DNA from: Frankia nepalensis | GTDB taxonomy: Bacteria; Actinomycetota; Actinomycetes; Frankiales; Frankiaceae | Assembly: GCF_016786325.1 (NCBI RefSeq) | Contig: NZ_JADWYU010000096.1 | Location: 56,152-120,151 of the forward strand | Length of the DNA: 64,000 nt | Direction: 5' to 3' | Shown: piece after piece, positions 46,381-55,817 of the stretch | Layout: each line of letters begins with the position of its first letter | How positions within the stretch are numbered: the first letter of the stretch is position 1 | Program-made: the position numbers and the translations under genes | The notes under the pieces: generated by a model | Told to the model about the DNA's origin: nothing | Seen by the model: only the letters and a program-made list of their open reading frames with translations | Database searches by the model: none

Positions 46381-47340
46381 TTTTCCCCCTATATTTCTGC
46401 ATCGAAATTTGCTGCGGCCTTGACGGCCGCGGTCGGGACCTCGAGCATTCACGGCGCCGCGACTCGTCGCGCCGTCGGGTCGCCACCGCTACGAGCCAAG
46501 TCGGTCGTCAACGGGTGCTGTGCCACGGCGGTCCAGATCGCGTGTTCTGATCGGCCAATGAATGTCATGAAGGTGCGGCAAATTCCGCTGCCTTGCCACG
46601 GGCGGGGGCGTCCTGGCCGCGAGCCTCCGTCAAGGCATTGGCATCCTCGTCGTATTTCAATGACCGATTCTCGTGGAAATCAAAAAAGCAGTACCGCACA
46701 TTGGTATCCGGAATAAGGTTGGCGCACGCCCCGTGTACGGGTATATCGCCTCCGGCGACCGATTATCGGTATCGATGTTCCGGCGATCCGTGGACCGTCT
46801 CGCGCTTGTATGTCTTGTCAGACTGAAGCCGAGCCGGCCCGCTGTGGTGTCGATCGCTCCTGAGCCTGCCACACCGCGGTACCGTGAGGAAGCCTGACCG
46901 CTGCTTGGTCTTCGCCGACCCCGCAGGGGAGCGGCAGGAACGCGTCGCGCTTTCCGTGTAGAACCAAGCCGTTGTCGAAGGGTGCGCGGGTCAACAGAAC
47001 TCCTGGTCGGCTCAGGAAATGTGTTCAGGTAGGCCACCGCCTGAACACGTCCATGGAGGGCGCACATCGGCGGCTATGGGCGCAGGGCCACAGCGGCGGG
47101 CGGATCTGTCCCGCGCCTGGAATGCGCTCAGAGTGCTAGCGCGCTAAGCGAAGTGGACGGTAGCACCGCCAACTGACGCGTGCAAGCGCGGATCGGCGGA
47201 AACGGTTGCGTTCGGAGCAGACGGCACATACGTGCCAGCGCCGCATCGGCGTTTCCCAAGATCACTTGCCCTGGATCGACCGCTGTCGCCTCAGGCCACC
47301 ACCACGTATGCTTCCGAGTGTTCCAGTTATTAGACCTTCT
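46381..47340. other. long intergenic region, lower GC
   Basis: The 960 bases between divergent genes contain no frame I would call a gene. GC content drops visibly around 46.55-46.80 kb, unlike the neighbouring coding DNA. A short perfect stem, GCGGCC with GGCCGC, lies at about 46414-46430 just upstream of the lipoprotein start. The right end leads into the IclR-type operator and the dehydratase promoter. Confidence 0.5.
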
Positions 47341-47355
47341 TTCCAACTATTGGAA
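47341..47355. promoter_or_regulatory. putative IclR operator before the dehydratase gene
   Basis: TTCCAACTATTGGAA is an inverted repeat with six-base arms. With the following TGGTGG it matches the site at 52988-53008 in 20 of 21 bases. It lies 15 bases before the dehydratase GTG, in a position to overlap the promoter or ribosome site. Confidence 0.75.
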
Positions 47356-47369
47356 TGGTGGTGACGTAG

Positions 47370-49082
47370 GTGCCGCTCCGGAGTGCGCAGTGGTACGCGG
47401 GAGAGGACCGGAACGCCTACATCCACCGGGCTTGGATGCGCCGCGGCCGGCCGGCGGACGCGTTCACCGGCCGGCCGCAGATCGCGATCGCGAACACCGC
47501 GTCGGACCTGACCCCATGCAACGCCCACCTGACCGCGGTCGCGGCCGCCGTGCGGAACGGTGTCTACGAGGCAGGTGGCATCCCCCTGGAGCTACCGGTC
47601 CTCTCCCTAGGCGAGACACAGGTGCGACCCACCGCGATGCTCTGGCGCAACCTCGCCGCGATGGCGACCGAGGAGATGCTGCGCGCCAACCCGATCGACG
47701 GTGTCGTGCTCCTCGGCGGCTGCGACAAGACGATTCCGGCACTGCTCATGGCGGCGGCCTCGGTCGACCTGCCGTCCGTCGTCCTCCCTGGTGGGCCGAT
47801 GCTCACCGGAACCTTTCAGGGGAGCGCGCTCGGCTGCGGCACGGACGTGTGGCGACTTTCGGAGGAGGTACGGGCTGGCACGCTGTCGGCAGAGCAGTTC
47901 GCCCGGTCGGAGTCGGCCATGATCCGTAGCGACGGGCACTGCAACACGATGGGCACGGCATCGACCATGGCGCTGGTCGCCGAGGCACTCGGCACCATCG
48001 TGCCCGGCGTCGCCGGGATACCCGCGCCGGACAGCCGCCTGCTGGAGGCAGCACACAGGACCGGCCGGCTGGCCGTCGATCTCGTCGCCGCCGACCGGCG
48101 GCCAAGCACCTTTCTCACGAAAGACTCCTTCCACAACGCGATCGTGACGCTCGCCGCGATAGGCGGATCCACCAATGCCGTCGTGCACCTGCTCGCGATC
48201 GCGGGAAGGCTCGGAGTGGACCTCACGATCGACGACTTCGACCGGATCGGCGCGCGCGTTCCCGTGCTTGTCGACCTGCAGCCGGCGGGCCGGTTTCTGA
48301 TGGAGGACCTACACCGCGCCGGCGGGTTGCTCGCGGTGTTGCGAGAGGTCCGCGACCTGCTCGAACCGACCGCGCGCACGGTCACCGGCAGGCGGCTGGT
48401 GGACTACCTCGACGACGTCACGGTCTGGGATCCGGAGGTCATCCGGCCACGGTCGGCCCCGCTCGTCCCTGAGGGCGGCATCGCCGTGCTCCGCGGCAAC
48501 CTCGCGCCCGCCGGAGCACTGATCAAACCAGCGGCGGCGTCCCCCGAACTGCTGCGCCACCGCGGCCGGGCGGTCGTCTTCGACAGCATCGAGGACTTCC
48601 ACGCCCGGATCGACGACCCCGCCCTCGACGTCGACGCGGACTCGGTGTTGGTACTGCGCGGCTGTGGCCCACAGGGCTACCCGGGCATGCCCGAGGTCTC
48701 GAACATGCCGCTGCCGCGGAAGCTGCTGGCGCGAGGCGTCCGCGACATGGTGCGGGTGTGCGACGGCCGGATGAGCGGAACCGCCTACGGGACCGTCGTG
48801 CTGCACGTGGCCCCGGAGGCCGCGGCCGGCGGCCCGCTCTCTGTCGTCCGCACCGGGGACATGATTGTTCTGGATGCCGCGGCGCGGCGCATTGATGTCG
48901 AGCTCTCCGACGAGGAGCTGGCGACGCGCACCCCGGCCGAGGCCACCATCGCCGCGTACGCCAACCCGAAACGCGGCTGGGAGCGGCTCTACGTCGACCA
49001 CGTGCGGCAGGCCGACACCGGCGCCGACCTCGACTTCCTGGTCGGCTCCAGTGGGTCGGCGGTGAGCCGTGAGTCGCACTGA
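47370..49082 (+). CDS. IlvD/Edd-family sugar-acid dehydratase
   Basis: The 570-residue enzyme belongs to the Fe-S dehydratase family of dihydroxy-acid, phosphogluconate and aldonate dehydratases. The three cluster cysteines are at C50 (LTPCNAH), C118 (GGCDKT) and C191 (DGHCNTMGTAS). The context (lactonase, FAH hydrolase, SDR) fits an aldonate dehydratase giving a 2-keto-3-deoxy acid rather than IlvD of isoleucine/valine synthesis. GTG 47370 is adopted; the region just upstream carries the operator. Its end overlaps the start of the next gene by 14 bases. Confidence 0.9.
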   Translation: MPLRSAQWYAGEDRNAYIHRAWMRRGRPADAFTGRPQIAIANTASDLTPCNAHLTAVAAAVRNGVYEAGGIPLELPVLSLGETQVRPTAMLWRNLAAMATEEMLRANPIDGVVLLGGCDKTIPALLMAAASVDLPSVVLPGGPMLTGTFQGSALGCGTDVWRLSEEVRAGTLSAEQFARSESAMIRSDGHCNTMGTASTMALVAEALGTIVPGVAGIPAPDSRLLEAAHRTGRLAVDLVAADRRPSTFLTKDSFHNAIVTLAAIGGSTNAVVHLLAIAGRLGVDLTIDDFDRIGARVPVLVDLQPAGRFLMEDLHRAGGLLAVLREVRDLLEPTARTVTGRRLVDYLDDVTVWDPEVIRPRSAPLVPEGGIAVLRGNLAPAGALIKPAAASPELLRHRGRAVVFDSIEDFHARIDDPALDVDADSVLVLRGCGPQGYPGMPEVSNMPLPRKLLARGVRDMVRVCDGRMSGTAYGTVVLHVAPEAAAGGPLSVVRTGDMIVLDAAARRIDVELSDEELATRTPAEATIAAYANPKRGWERLYVDHVRQADTGADLDFLVGSSGSAVSRESH

Positions 49083-51996
49083 CCGTCGCGGACGGCGCCT
49101 CATCGCGGCCCGACGCCACGCACATGATCAGAGCTATGGCTCCAGCCCGCTCGATGGCGACCCGCTCTCCGTCGACAGCCGCCTCGTCGCCGCGCTGGAC
49201 CAGGCGGCCCCGGGGCGGGTCGCGGCCCGGGCGTCGGACCGGCTGGCCTTCGCGCACGACGCCTCGCACTACCTGCTGGTACCGCGGGCGGTGGTGGCCC
49301 CGGCCGACGCCGATCAGGTCGCCGCGCTGCTACGGACCAGTGCGGCGACCGGGGTACCACTGACCTTCCGTTCAGGTGGAACCAGCCTGTCTGGGCAAGC
49401 CACCGCCGGCGGCGTCCTCGTGGACACTCGGCGTGACTTCCGCGCCATCGAAGTGCTCGACGACGGCGCGCGCGTGCGGGTGCAGCCCGGGGCGACCGTG
49501 CGTGCGGTCAACAGTCGGCTCGCCCAATACGGCCGCCGGCTCGGACCCGACCCGGCCAGTGAGTCGGCGTGCACCATCGGCGGCGTCGTGGCCAATAACT
49601 CCAGCGGAATGTCCTGCGGCGTCGAGCGAAACACCTACCAGACGCTGGAGTCAGCGATCCTCGTGCTTCCCAGCGGCACGGTGGTGGATACCAGCGCGCC
49701 CGACGCTGACCAGCGGCTGCGGACCTTGGAACCGCGCATCCATGCAGGTCTCGCCCGACTCCGCGACCGGGTCCGCGGCAATCCGGCGTCGATGGCGACC
49801 ATCCGCCGGCTGTACACCCTGAAGAACACGATGGGTTACAGCGTGAACTCGTTCGCCGATCACCTCCGGCCGCTGGACATCCTCACCCACCTGGTGATCG
49901 GCAGCGAAGGGACCCTGGCGTTCGTCGCCGAGGCCACCTTCCGCACCGTTCCAGCGCACCCGCACGCCGCCACCGCACTGCTTGTGCTCCCGGACCTCGC
50001 CGTCGCCACCGCGGCGCTGCCGGAGCTCGTGGCCACCGGATTCACCGTCATCGAATTGCTCGACGCCACCAGCCTGCGCGTGGCCCAGCGCGATCCCAGT
50101 GCCCCCGAGCAGCTGCGAAACCTCGCGGTCCGCGGCCACGCCGCCCTGCTCGTCGAGCACCAGCAGCCAACCGCCGAACAGCTTCGGGAGCGGGTCGAAG
50201 ACTCAGACACAGTCCTGAGCGCACTGCCGCTGGTGACCGAACAAACGCGGAACGTGCTCAGCTCCGACCCTCGAACCCGCGCCGCGCTATGGCGGATCCG
50301 CAAAGGGCTGTATGCGGCAGTGGCCGGAGCCCGCCCATCCGGGACCACCGCGCTGCTGGAGGACATCGCCGTCCTGGTCGACAACCTGATGGCGACCTGC
50401 CAAGAGCTGAATGTCCTCTTCGGCAGGCACGACTACGGCGACAGCGTGATCTTCGGCCACGCCCGCGACGGCAACATCCACTTCCTGCTCAACGAGGACT
50501 TCGACCGCCCCGAACTGGTACGGCGCTACCTCTCCTTCACCGAGGACATGGTCGACCTCGTCCTTGGCCAAGGCGGGACGCTCAAGGCCGAGCACGGCAC
50601 CGGACGCATCATGGCCCCGTTTGTCCGCCGGCAGTACGGCGACGAACTGTACGACGTCATGCGGGAGGTGAAACGCCTCATCGACCCGAACGGCCTGCTC
50701 AACCCCGGCACCCTGCTCGACGAGGACCCTGCCGCGCACATCCGCCACCTCAAGTCCACACCCACCGTCGAGGCCGAGGTCGATCGCTGCGTCGAGTGCG
50801 GCTACTGCGAACCCGTGTGCCCCAGCAAGGACCTCACTACCTCCCCCCGCCAACGCATCGTCCTGCGCCGCGAGATCGCCCGCGCCCGCACGATCGGAGA
50901 CTTCGAACTCCTGCGACGGCTGGAGCGGGAGTACAGGTACGACGCAGTCGAGACCTGCGCCGTCGACGGCATGTGCCAAACCGCCTGCCCCGTCCTCATC
51001 GACACCGGCGATCTCACCAGGCGGCTGCGGGCCGAGAGCCGCGGACCGGTCGAGCAGGCCGCCTGGAAGGTGGCGGCCCGCCACTGGGACGGCGGCACCC
51101 GAACCGCCGCTGCCGCGCTCACCGCCGCGCGGAGCGTCCCCGCTCCGCTGCCCAGGCAGGTCAGCGCCGTCGCCCGGGCGTTGCTCGGCGCCGACGACGT
51201 GCCAGCCTGGTCGGCCGACCTGCCCCGTGGCGGGACTCGCCGGCGTCCAGGCGCCACCGCCGCCGCCCAGGCGGTCTACTTCCCGTCCTGCGTCTCGACC
51301 ATGTTCGGCCCGGCCACCGGCGTCCGCGACGCGTTCCTGGCGCTGTGCGGGCGAGCCGGCATCCCCGTCCGGATCCCGGACGAGATCGCCTCCCTCTGCT
51401 GCGGCACCCCCTGGAAGTCGAAGGGCCTCAACGCCGGGCACGCCGCCATGCACGCCCGGGTCGTGCCGATCCTTCGACGGGAGTCCGACAACGGCGCGCT
51501 ATGCGTCGTCGTCGACGCCGCGTCGTGCACCGAGGGCCTCCAGCAGCAACTGGCCAACGAGGGTGTGCGGGTCGTCGACGCCGTCGACTTCGTCGACGGC
51601 GTCGTGCTCCCCGCCCTCCCCGCCGCCCGGCGTATCCCGTCCGTGGTCGTACATCCCACCTGCTCCTCCACGCGACTGGGACTGAACCCGGCGCTGGAAC
51701 GCGTCGCCGCCGCAATCGCCGAAGACGTCTTGTGGCCCGAGGAGTGGAGCTGCTGCGCCTTCGCCGGCGACCGCGGCCTGCTGCACCCCGAGCTCACAGC
51801 ATCCGCCACCGCCGCGGAGGCACGCGCCGTCCGCGGCTACGACGCCACCGCGCACGTCTCGCTCAACCGGACCTGCGAACTCGGCATGACCCGGGCGACC
51901 GGACGCACATACCAACACATTCTCGAGGTCCTCGAACGGGTGACCCGCCCCCGGCAGGACCCACCGGCTCGCTCCCACCCGACAGGACAGCGATGA
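49069..51996 (+). CDS. GlcD-GlcF type FAD/Fe-S hydroxyacid dehydrogenase fusion
   Basis: The 975-residue protein joins a vanillyl-alcohol-oxidase-type FAD domain (about 55-560, with RSGGTSLSGQA and GGVVANNSSGM) to a Fe-S/CCG part. Two 4Fe-4S motifs start at C574 (CVECGYCEPVCP) and C630 (CAVDGMCQTACP); two CCG-type segments start at C777 (CCGTPWKSKG) and C895 (CCAFAGDRG). This organisation occurs in D-lactate, glycolate and D-2-hydroxyglutarate dehydrogenases that pass electrons to the respiratory chain. In this locus it would oxidise the lactate or glycolate released by the FAH-type hydrolase. GTG 49069 overlaps the dehydratase stop by 14 bases; the stop is coupled (ATGA) to a small open frame. 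Confidence 0.92.
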   Translation: MSRTDRRGRRLIAARRHAHDQSYGSSPLDGDPLSVDSRLVAALDQAAPGRVAARASDRLAFAHDASHYLLVPRAVVAPADADQVAALLRTSAATGVPLTFRSGGTSLSGQATAGGVLVDTRRDFRAIEVLDDGARVRVQPGATVRAVNSRLAQYGRRLGPDPASESACTIGGVVANNSSGMSCGVERNTYQTLESAILVLPSGTVVDTSAPDADQRLRTLEPRIHAGLARLRDRVRGNPASMATIRRLYTLKNTMGYSVNSFADHLRPLDILTHLVIGSEGTLAFVAEATFRTVPAHPHAATALLVLPDLAVATAALPELVATGFTVIELLDATSLRVAQRDPSAPEQLRNLAVRGHAALLVEHQQPTAEQLRERVEDSDTVLSALPLVTEQTRNVLSSDPRTRAALWRIRKGLYAAVAGARPSGTTALLEDIAVLVDNLMATCQELNVLFGRHDYGDSVIFGHARDGNIHFLLNEDFDRPELVRRYLSFTEDMVDLVLGQGGTLKAEHGTGRIMAPFVRRQYGDELYDVMREVKRLIDPNGLLNPGTLLDEDPAAHIRHLKSTPTVEAEVDRCVECGYCEPVCPSKDLTTSPRQRIVLRREIARARTIGDFELLRRLEREYRYDAVETCAVDGMCQTACPVLIDTGDLTRRLRAESRGPVEQAAWKVAARHWDGGTRTAAAALTAARSVPAPLPRQVSAVARALLGADDVPAWSADLPRGGTRRRPGATAAAQAVYFPSCVSTMFGPATGVRDAFLALCGRAGIPVRIPDEIASLCCGTPWKSKGLNAGHAAMHARVVPILRRESDNGALCVVVDAASCTEGLQQQLANEGVRVVDAVDFVDGVVLPALPAARRIPSVVVHPTCSSTRLGLNPALERVAAAIAEDVLWPEEWSCCAFAGDRGLLHPELTASATAAEARAVRGYDATAHVSLNRTCELGMTRATGRTYQHILEVLERVTRPRQDPPARSHPTGQR

Positions 51997-52085
51997 CAAA
52001 AATGACCAGACCAACCCTTCCGACCGGTACCGCCGACATACCCGGGGCGGCATCCGGGAGACGACACCAGGCCGGGCACCGATGA
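51993..52085 (+). CDS. 30-residue open frame coupled on both sides
   Basis: ATG 51993 overlaps the stop of the dehydrogenase fusion (ATGA), and its own TGA (52083-52085) overlaps the ATG of the SDR in the same way. GGACAG precedes it. The peptide starts MTKMTRPTLPTGTADIPGAA and has no recognisable feature. It may simply carry ribosomes across the 85-base gap to the SDR gene, or be a chance frame. I cannot tell which. Confidence 0.35.
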   Translation: MTKMTRPTLPTGTADIPGAASGRRHQAGHR

Positions 52086-52765
52086 GCGCCAGCCGCACGG
52101 CCCTCGTCACCGGTGGCATGAGCGGCCTCGGAAAAGCCGCCGCCACGCGGCTGGCCGAAGACCGCGTCAGGGTCGTCACCCTCGACATCGCCGACGGCGC
52201 CGACCTGCGCGTCGACGTCACCGACCCAGCGGCCGTCCGCGCCGCCGCCGCGACAATCGGCCCGGTCGACATCCTCGTCAACTCCGCCGGCATCGTTGGC
52301 CCGAACGCGCCGCTGTGGGAGATAGCACACGACAGCTGGGAACGCACCTTCGCCGTCAATGTGCGAGGCACCTTCAACACCTGCCAGGCGTTCATCCCCG
52401 GAATGATCGAGCGCGGCTGGGGACGCATCGTCAACATCGCCAGCATGGCTGGCAAGGACGGAAATCCAAACATGTCGCCGTACTCGGCGTCGAAGGCCGC
52501 TGTCATCGGCCTGACCAAGTCGCTCGGCAAGGAGCTGGCCACCAGCGGGGTACTGGCCAACGTCATCTCTCCGGCCGTCATCGAGACGCCGATGAACGCC
52601 AGCACCGCTCCCGACGCACTTGCTCACATCACCAGCCTGATCCCCATGAAACGCCTCGGACGCCCAGAGGAAGTCGCCGAACTTGTCGCCTGGCTCGCCT
52701 CCGACAAGGTCAGTTTTTCCACCGGAGCCGTCTACGACATCAGCGGCGGCCGCGCCACCTACTGA
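52082..52765 (+). CDS. SDR-family dehydrogenase of the sugar-acid locus
   Basis: The 227-residue protein is a classical SDR: TGGMSGLG near residue 10, NSAG near 70, and Y-S-A-S-K in MSPYSASKAAVIG. It is shorter than most (240-260) and has a compact region after the first strand. In diketo-hydrolase pathways an SDR oxidises 2-keto-3-deoxy-aldonate to the 2,4-diketo acid, the substrate of the FAH-family hydrolase; this is the expected role. Its start is coupled to the preceding small frame. Confidence 0.88.
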   Translation: MSASRTALVTGGMSGLGKAAATRLAEDRVRVVTLDIADGADLRVDVTDPAAVRAAAATIGPVDILVNSAGIVGPNAPLWEIAHDSWERTFAVNVRGTFNTCQAFIPGMIERGWGRIVNIASMAGKDGNPNMSPYSASKAAVIGLTKSLGKELATSGVLANVISPAVIETPMNASTAPDALAHITSLIPMKRLGRPEEVAELVAWLASDKVSFSTGAVYDISGGRATY

Positions 52766-52987
52766 TTCCCGGCACCGATGCCCCCGTCATCTTCGACTCA
52801 TTCACCGGCGCGGGACACCGGCCTGGGAGGCACCGAGCGCCGCCAGCCCGTCACGGTCGCCGGCCCCGTGCACGCCACCGCCGACGAGCCACGCAAGACC
52901 CCAGCTGGGACCGGCTGCAAGTGGACCGAGCGGGTATCGCCGCCTTCACCAGGCGCGCCGAGGCGATCAGAAGCCACCATGGTCGAT

Positions 52988-53002
52988 TTCCAACTGTTGG
53001 AA
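52988..53002. promoter_or_regulatory. putative IclR operator before iclR
   Basis: TTCCAAC-T-GTTGGAA is a perfect 15-base inverted repeat followed by TGGTGG. It lies 40 bases before the IclR start and matches the site at 47341-47361 with one difference in 21 bases. This is strong evidence for one regulator controlling both. Confidence 0.8.
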
Positions 53003-53041
53003 TGGTGGACGAATTAATGGAACGGGAGATAGTGTGCTTCC

Positions 53042-53857
53042 GTGCTCGACAACGTGCCGGTGCCAGCGGCCAGTAGCTCCGGAAAGGCCGAGGAAAGCCG
53101 ACTGGTGGGGTCCGACCGCGTTCTCGCCGTCCTGAAGGAACTGGCCCGGCACCCCGACGGGGTCGGGCTGGACGAGCTGACGCGCGCCATCGGCAGCCCC
53201 AAGCCCACAGTGCACCGCGGGCTACGGGCGTTGTGCCGGGCCGGCCTGGCCGATCAGGACGAACGAGGCCGCTACCGGCTGGGCGACGAGTTCCTGCGGA
53301 TGGCCTTCGCGCACCACGAGGCCCGGCCCGAGCACGTGCGAGTCCGTCCTGTGCTCGAGCTCCTGGCCAGCCGGTTCGGCGAGACCACGCACTACGCGGT
53401 GCTCGACGGCCGCGAGGTCGTCTACCGCGCCAAGGTTGACCCACCCGCCGGCGCGGTCCGGCTCACCTCGACGATCGGCGGACGCAACCCGGCTCACGCC
53501 ACCGGAGTCGGAAAACTGCTCCTCGCCCACCACCTGCGGACTCGCGAGGACGTCGCGGCGTGGGTGGACGACCTCCCGCTCGCCCGGCGCACCCCACGGA
53601 CCCGGTGCACGGTCGACGACCTCCACCGCGACCTGAGGGAGATCCGGGAACGGGGCTACGCGACCGACGACCAGGAGAACGAAAACGGGATCAACTGCAT
53701 AGCTCTCCCGGTCTATCCCACGTCGCCCGCCACGCCCAGCGGCGCGGTGAGCATCAGCGCGCTGGCCTATCGCACCCCCGTCAGTTCCCTCGTGGACGCC
53801 CTCGGCGAGATCCGCCGCACGCTCGGACCTCTCGGCGAGCCACACCCGTCCCGATAG
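53042..53857 (+). CDS. IclR-family transcriptional regulator
   Basis: The 271-residue protein has the IclR winged helix-turn-helix at about residues 22-75 (SDRVLAVLKELARHPDGVGL, then KPTVHRGLRALCRAGL) and the C-terminal effector domain (from about 90, with TTHYAVLDGREVVYRAKVD and INCIALPVY). IclR proteins usually sense pathway intermediates such as keto acids. Shared operators at 47341 and 52988 indicate control of the dehydratase operon and of itself. GTG 53042 is weakly supported; a purine-rich GGGAGA lies some 13 bases upstream. Confidence 0.9.
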   Translation: MLDNVPVPAASSSGKAEESRLVGSDRVLAVLKELARHPDGVGLDELTRAIGSPKPTVHRGLRALCRAGLADQDERGRYRLGDEFLRMAFAHHEARPEHVRVRPVLELLASRFGETTHYAVLDGREVVYRAKVDPPAGAVRLTSTIGGRNPAHATGVGKLLLAHHLRTREDVAAWVDDLPLARRTPRTRCTVDDLHRDLREIRERGYATDDQENENGINCIALPVYPTSPATPSGAVSISALAYRTPVSSLVDALGEIRRTLGPLGEPHPSR

Positions 53858-53961
53858 CCGGCCCCTGGTCTCCCGCCGGCCGGGGATCCACGCCAATTCC
53901 ACCCGTCCCGGCCACCGGCCGCCCCCGCGGCCAGCGTGCCGCCGATCCCTGGAGCGTCACC

Positions 53962-54822
53962 GTGTATCTCATGCGCATCGGCGCGCCCGGCACAGAGAAG
54001 CCCGTCGCCCGCATCGACGACGAGACCTACGTCGACCTCTCCGACGTGGTCGGCGACTTCGACGAGACCTTCTTCGGCACGGGCGGCCTCGACCGCATCC
54101 GGCCGGTCGTGGCCGAACGCGCGGCCTCCGGCCAGGTCTCCCGGTTCGCCGGGGAGCGGACCGGCGCCCCGATCGCCCGGCCGCATCAGATCCTCTGCAT
54201 CGGCCTGAACTACCGTGACCACGCCGCCGAGACCGGGCAGGCGGTTCCCGACGAGCCGATCCTGTTCACCAAGTCACCGAACACGCTGGTCGGCCCGGAC
54301 GACGACGTACGCATCCCCCGCGGCTCCACCAAGCCCGACTGGGAGGTGGAACTCGGCCTTGTCATCGGCCGGAGAACCAGCTATCTCGACTCTGTCGACG
54401 ACGCCAGGGATGCTATCGCCGGCTATCTGGTGGTGAACGACGTCAGCGAGCGCGCGTTCCAGATGGAACGGGGCGGTCAGTGGGTCAAGGGCAAGTCCGC
54501 CGAGACCTTCAACCCCGCGGGGCCGTGGTTGGTCACCTCCGACGAGATCGACGACGTACTCGCGCTGGACATGTGGCTCGACGTGAACGGCGTCCGCCGC
54601 CAGGCCGGATCCACCAAGACCATGATCTTCGACCCGTGCTTCATCGTTCACCACCTCAGCCAGTTCCTTGTTCTGGAGCCCGGTGACCTCATCAACACCG
54701 GCACCCCGCCCGGTGTGGGGATGGGGTTCGACCCGCCCGTCTGGCTGCAGCCCGGCGACGTCATGGAGCTGGGCATCGAAGGGCTCGGCGCACAGCAACA
54801 GCACGTCCTCGGCCCGCGCTGA
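53962..54822 (+). CDS. fumarylacetoacetate-hydrolase-family hydrolase
   Basis: The 286-residue protein has the FAH fold: CIGLNYRDHAAETG near residue 75, the metal ligands in DWEVELGLVIG (two glutamates) and the aspartate of GYLVVNDVSER, and the C-terminal GTPPGVGMGF loop. In L-rhamnose/L-fucose-type diketo-hydrolase routes a FAH-family enzyme cleaves 2,4-diketo-3-deoxy acids to pyruvate plus lactate or glycolate, which fits its neighbours exactly. GTG 53962 with GGAG eight bases upstream is chosen; ATG 53971 is also possible. Ureidoglycolate lyase-like or 5-oxopent-3-ene-type activity cannot be excluded. Confidence 0.9.
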   Translation: MYLMRIGAPGTEKPVARIDDETYVDLSDVVGDFDETFFGTGGLDRIRPVVAERAASGQVSRFAGERTGAPIARPHQILCIGLNYRDHAAETGQAVPDEPILFTKSPNTLVGPDDDVRIPRGSTKPDWEVELGLVIGRRTSYLDSVDDARDAIAGYLVVNDVSERAFQMERGGQWVKGKSAETFNPAGPWLVTSDEIDDVLALDMWLDVNGVRRQAGSTKTMIFDPCFIVHHLSQFLVLEPGDLINTGTPPGVGMGFDPPVWLQPGDVMELGIEGLGAQQQHVLGPR

Positions 54823-54910
54823 CCGCCCGGTCGTGCAGGCACAGCTCCAGCACGGGCAGCCCAGCGGGTGCCCGGCCCGTGACATGCGGGACAATGAGGA
54901 AGGAACAGCC

Positions 54911-55798
54911 GTGCGGACAGCGGTGACGGCGACCGACGAGGCGTTCGGGCTCGCCGAGAGCCCGGTGTGGGACGCGGCCCGACGCCGGCTCCTCTGGGTC
55001 GACATCCTCGCCGGCGCCGTACTCGAAGGATCCCTCGACGCGAGCCGGGTCACGATCATCCGGCGTCACCAGGTGGACAGCCTGGTGGGCGCGGTCACCG
55101 CTACTGGCGACGGGACGCTGCTCGTCGCCGCCCGGGAGCACCTGGTACTCCTCGCGCCCGACGGCACCCGGGCAGACGGGCCCCGTCTGGTACCCGCCGG
55201 GCAGGGCAGGCGCCTCAACGACGGCAGCACCGACCCCGCGGGTCGCTTCGTGGTCGGCACCCTGTCCCTCGAAACACCATCGAGCCGGGAAGCTCTCGTC
55301 CGGCTCGAGCCCGACGGGCGGATCACCCTCCTCGACGACGACCTCACCCTGTCGAACGGACTCGCCTGGTCCGCCGATGGCACGAAGATGTACAGCGTCG
55401 ACACCCTTCGCCGCACCGTCTTCGTGCGTTCCTACGACCCGGCCGGCGACGCGGTGGGACCGAGGCGGGTACACCTGAGGATCTCCGACGGACTGCCGGA
55501 CGGCCTCGCCGCGGACGCCGACGAACACCTGTGGATCGCCGTGTGGGGTGCCGGCGAGGTCCGCCGGTATGCCCCCGACGGAACCCTCACCGACCGGGTG
55601 GCGGTCCCCGCCCCGCACACCTCCAGCGTCGCCTTCGCCGGCGACGATCTACGCAGTCTCGTCGTCACAACCGCGTACGCGGAGCTCACCACCGAGCAGC
55701 GGCAGACCTATCCCGCGTCGGGCCGCCTGTTCACGACTTCGGTTGACGTACCGGGTATCCCCGTCCCGCGCTGGTCCGGGCTGCCCGCCGAACGATGA
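54911..55798 (+). CDS. SMP-30/gluconolactonase-family lactonase
   Basis: The 295-residue protein is a six-bladed beta-propeller lactonase. The metal ligands of the family can be placed: glutamate in GLAESPVWD near residue 14, asparagine in RRLNDGSTDPAG, asparagine in LSNGLAWS, and aspartate in SDGLPDGLAADAD. It would hydrolyse the aldonolactone made by the neighbouring sugar dehydrogenase. AGGAAGGAA precedes GTG 54911. It ends 19 bases before the dehydrogenase gene. Confidence 0.9.
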   Translation: MRTAVTATDEAFGLAESPVWDAARRRLLWVDILAGAVLEGSLDASRVTIIRRHQVDSLVGAVTATGDGTLLVAAREHLVLLAPDGTRADGPRLVPAGQGRRLNDGSTDPAGRFVVGTLSLETPSSREALVRLEPDGRITLLDDDLTLSNGLAWSADGTKMYSVDTLRRTVFVRSYDPAGDAVGPRRVHLRISDGLPDGLAADADEHLWIAVWGAGEVRRYAPDGTLTDRVAVPAPHTSSVAFAGDDLRSLVVTTAYAELTTEQRQTYPASGRLFTTSVDVPGIPVPRWSGLPAER

Positions 55799-55817
55799 AT
55801 GTCCGAAGGATGCCTAG

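Noticed and set aside
46657..47067. A 136-codon minus-strand frame in the long intergenic region
   Set aside because: It has no ribosome site, its composition is uneven and lies partly in lower-GC DNA, and no motif is visible.
49976..52085. A 598-codon plus-strand frame inside the GlcD-GlcF gene
   Set aside because: It reads the same DNA in another frame with arginine/proline-rich output, whereas the main frame carries FAD, 4Fe-4S and CCG motifs.
53560..53961. N-terminal extension of the FAH-family gene into iclR
   Set aside because: The added residues are antigenic-looking arginine/proline noise overlapping the IclR gene in another frame; GTG 53962 gives the full FAH domain.
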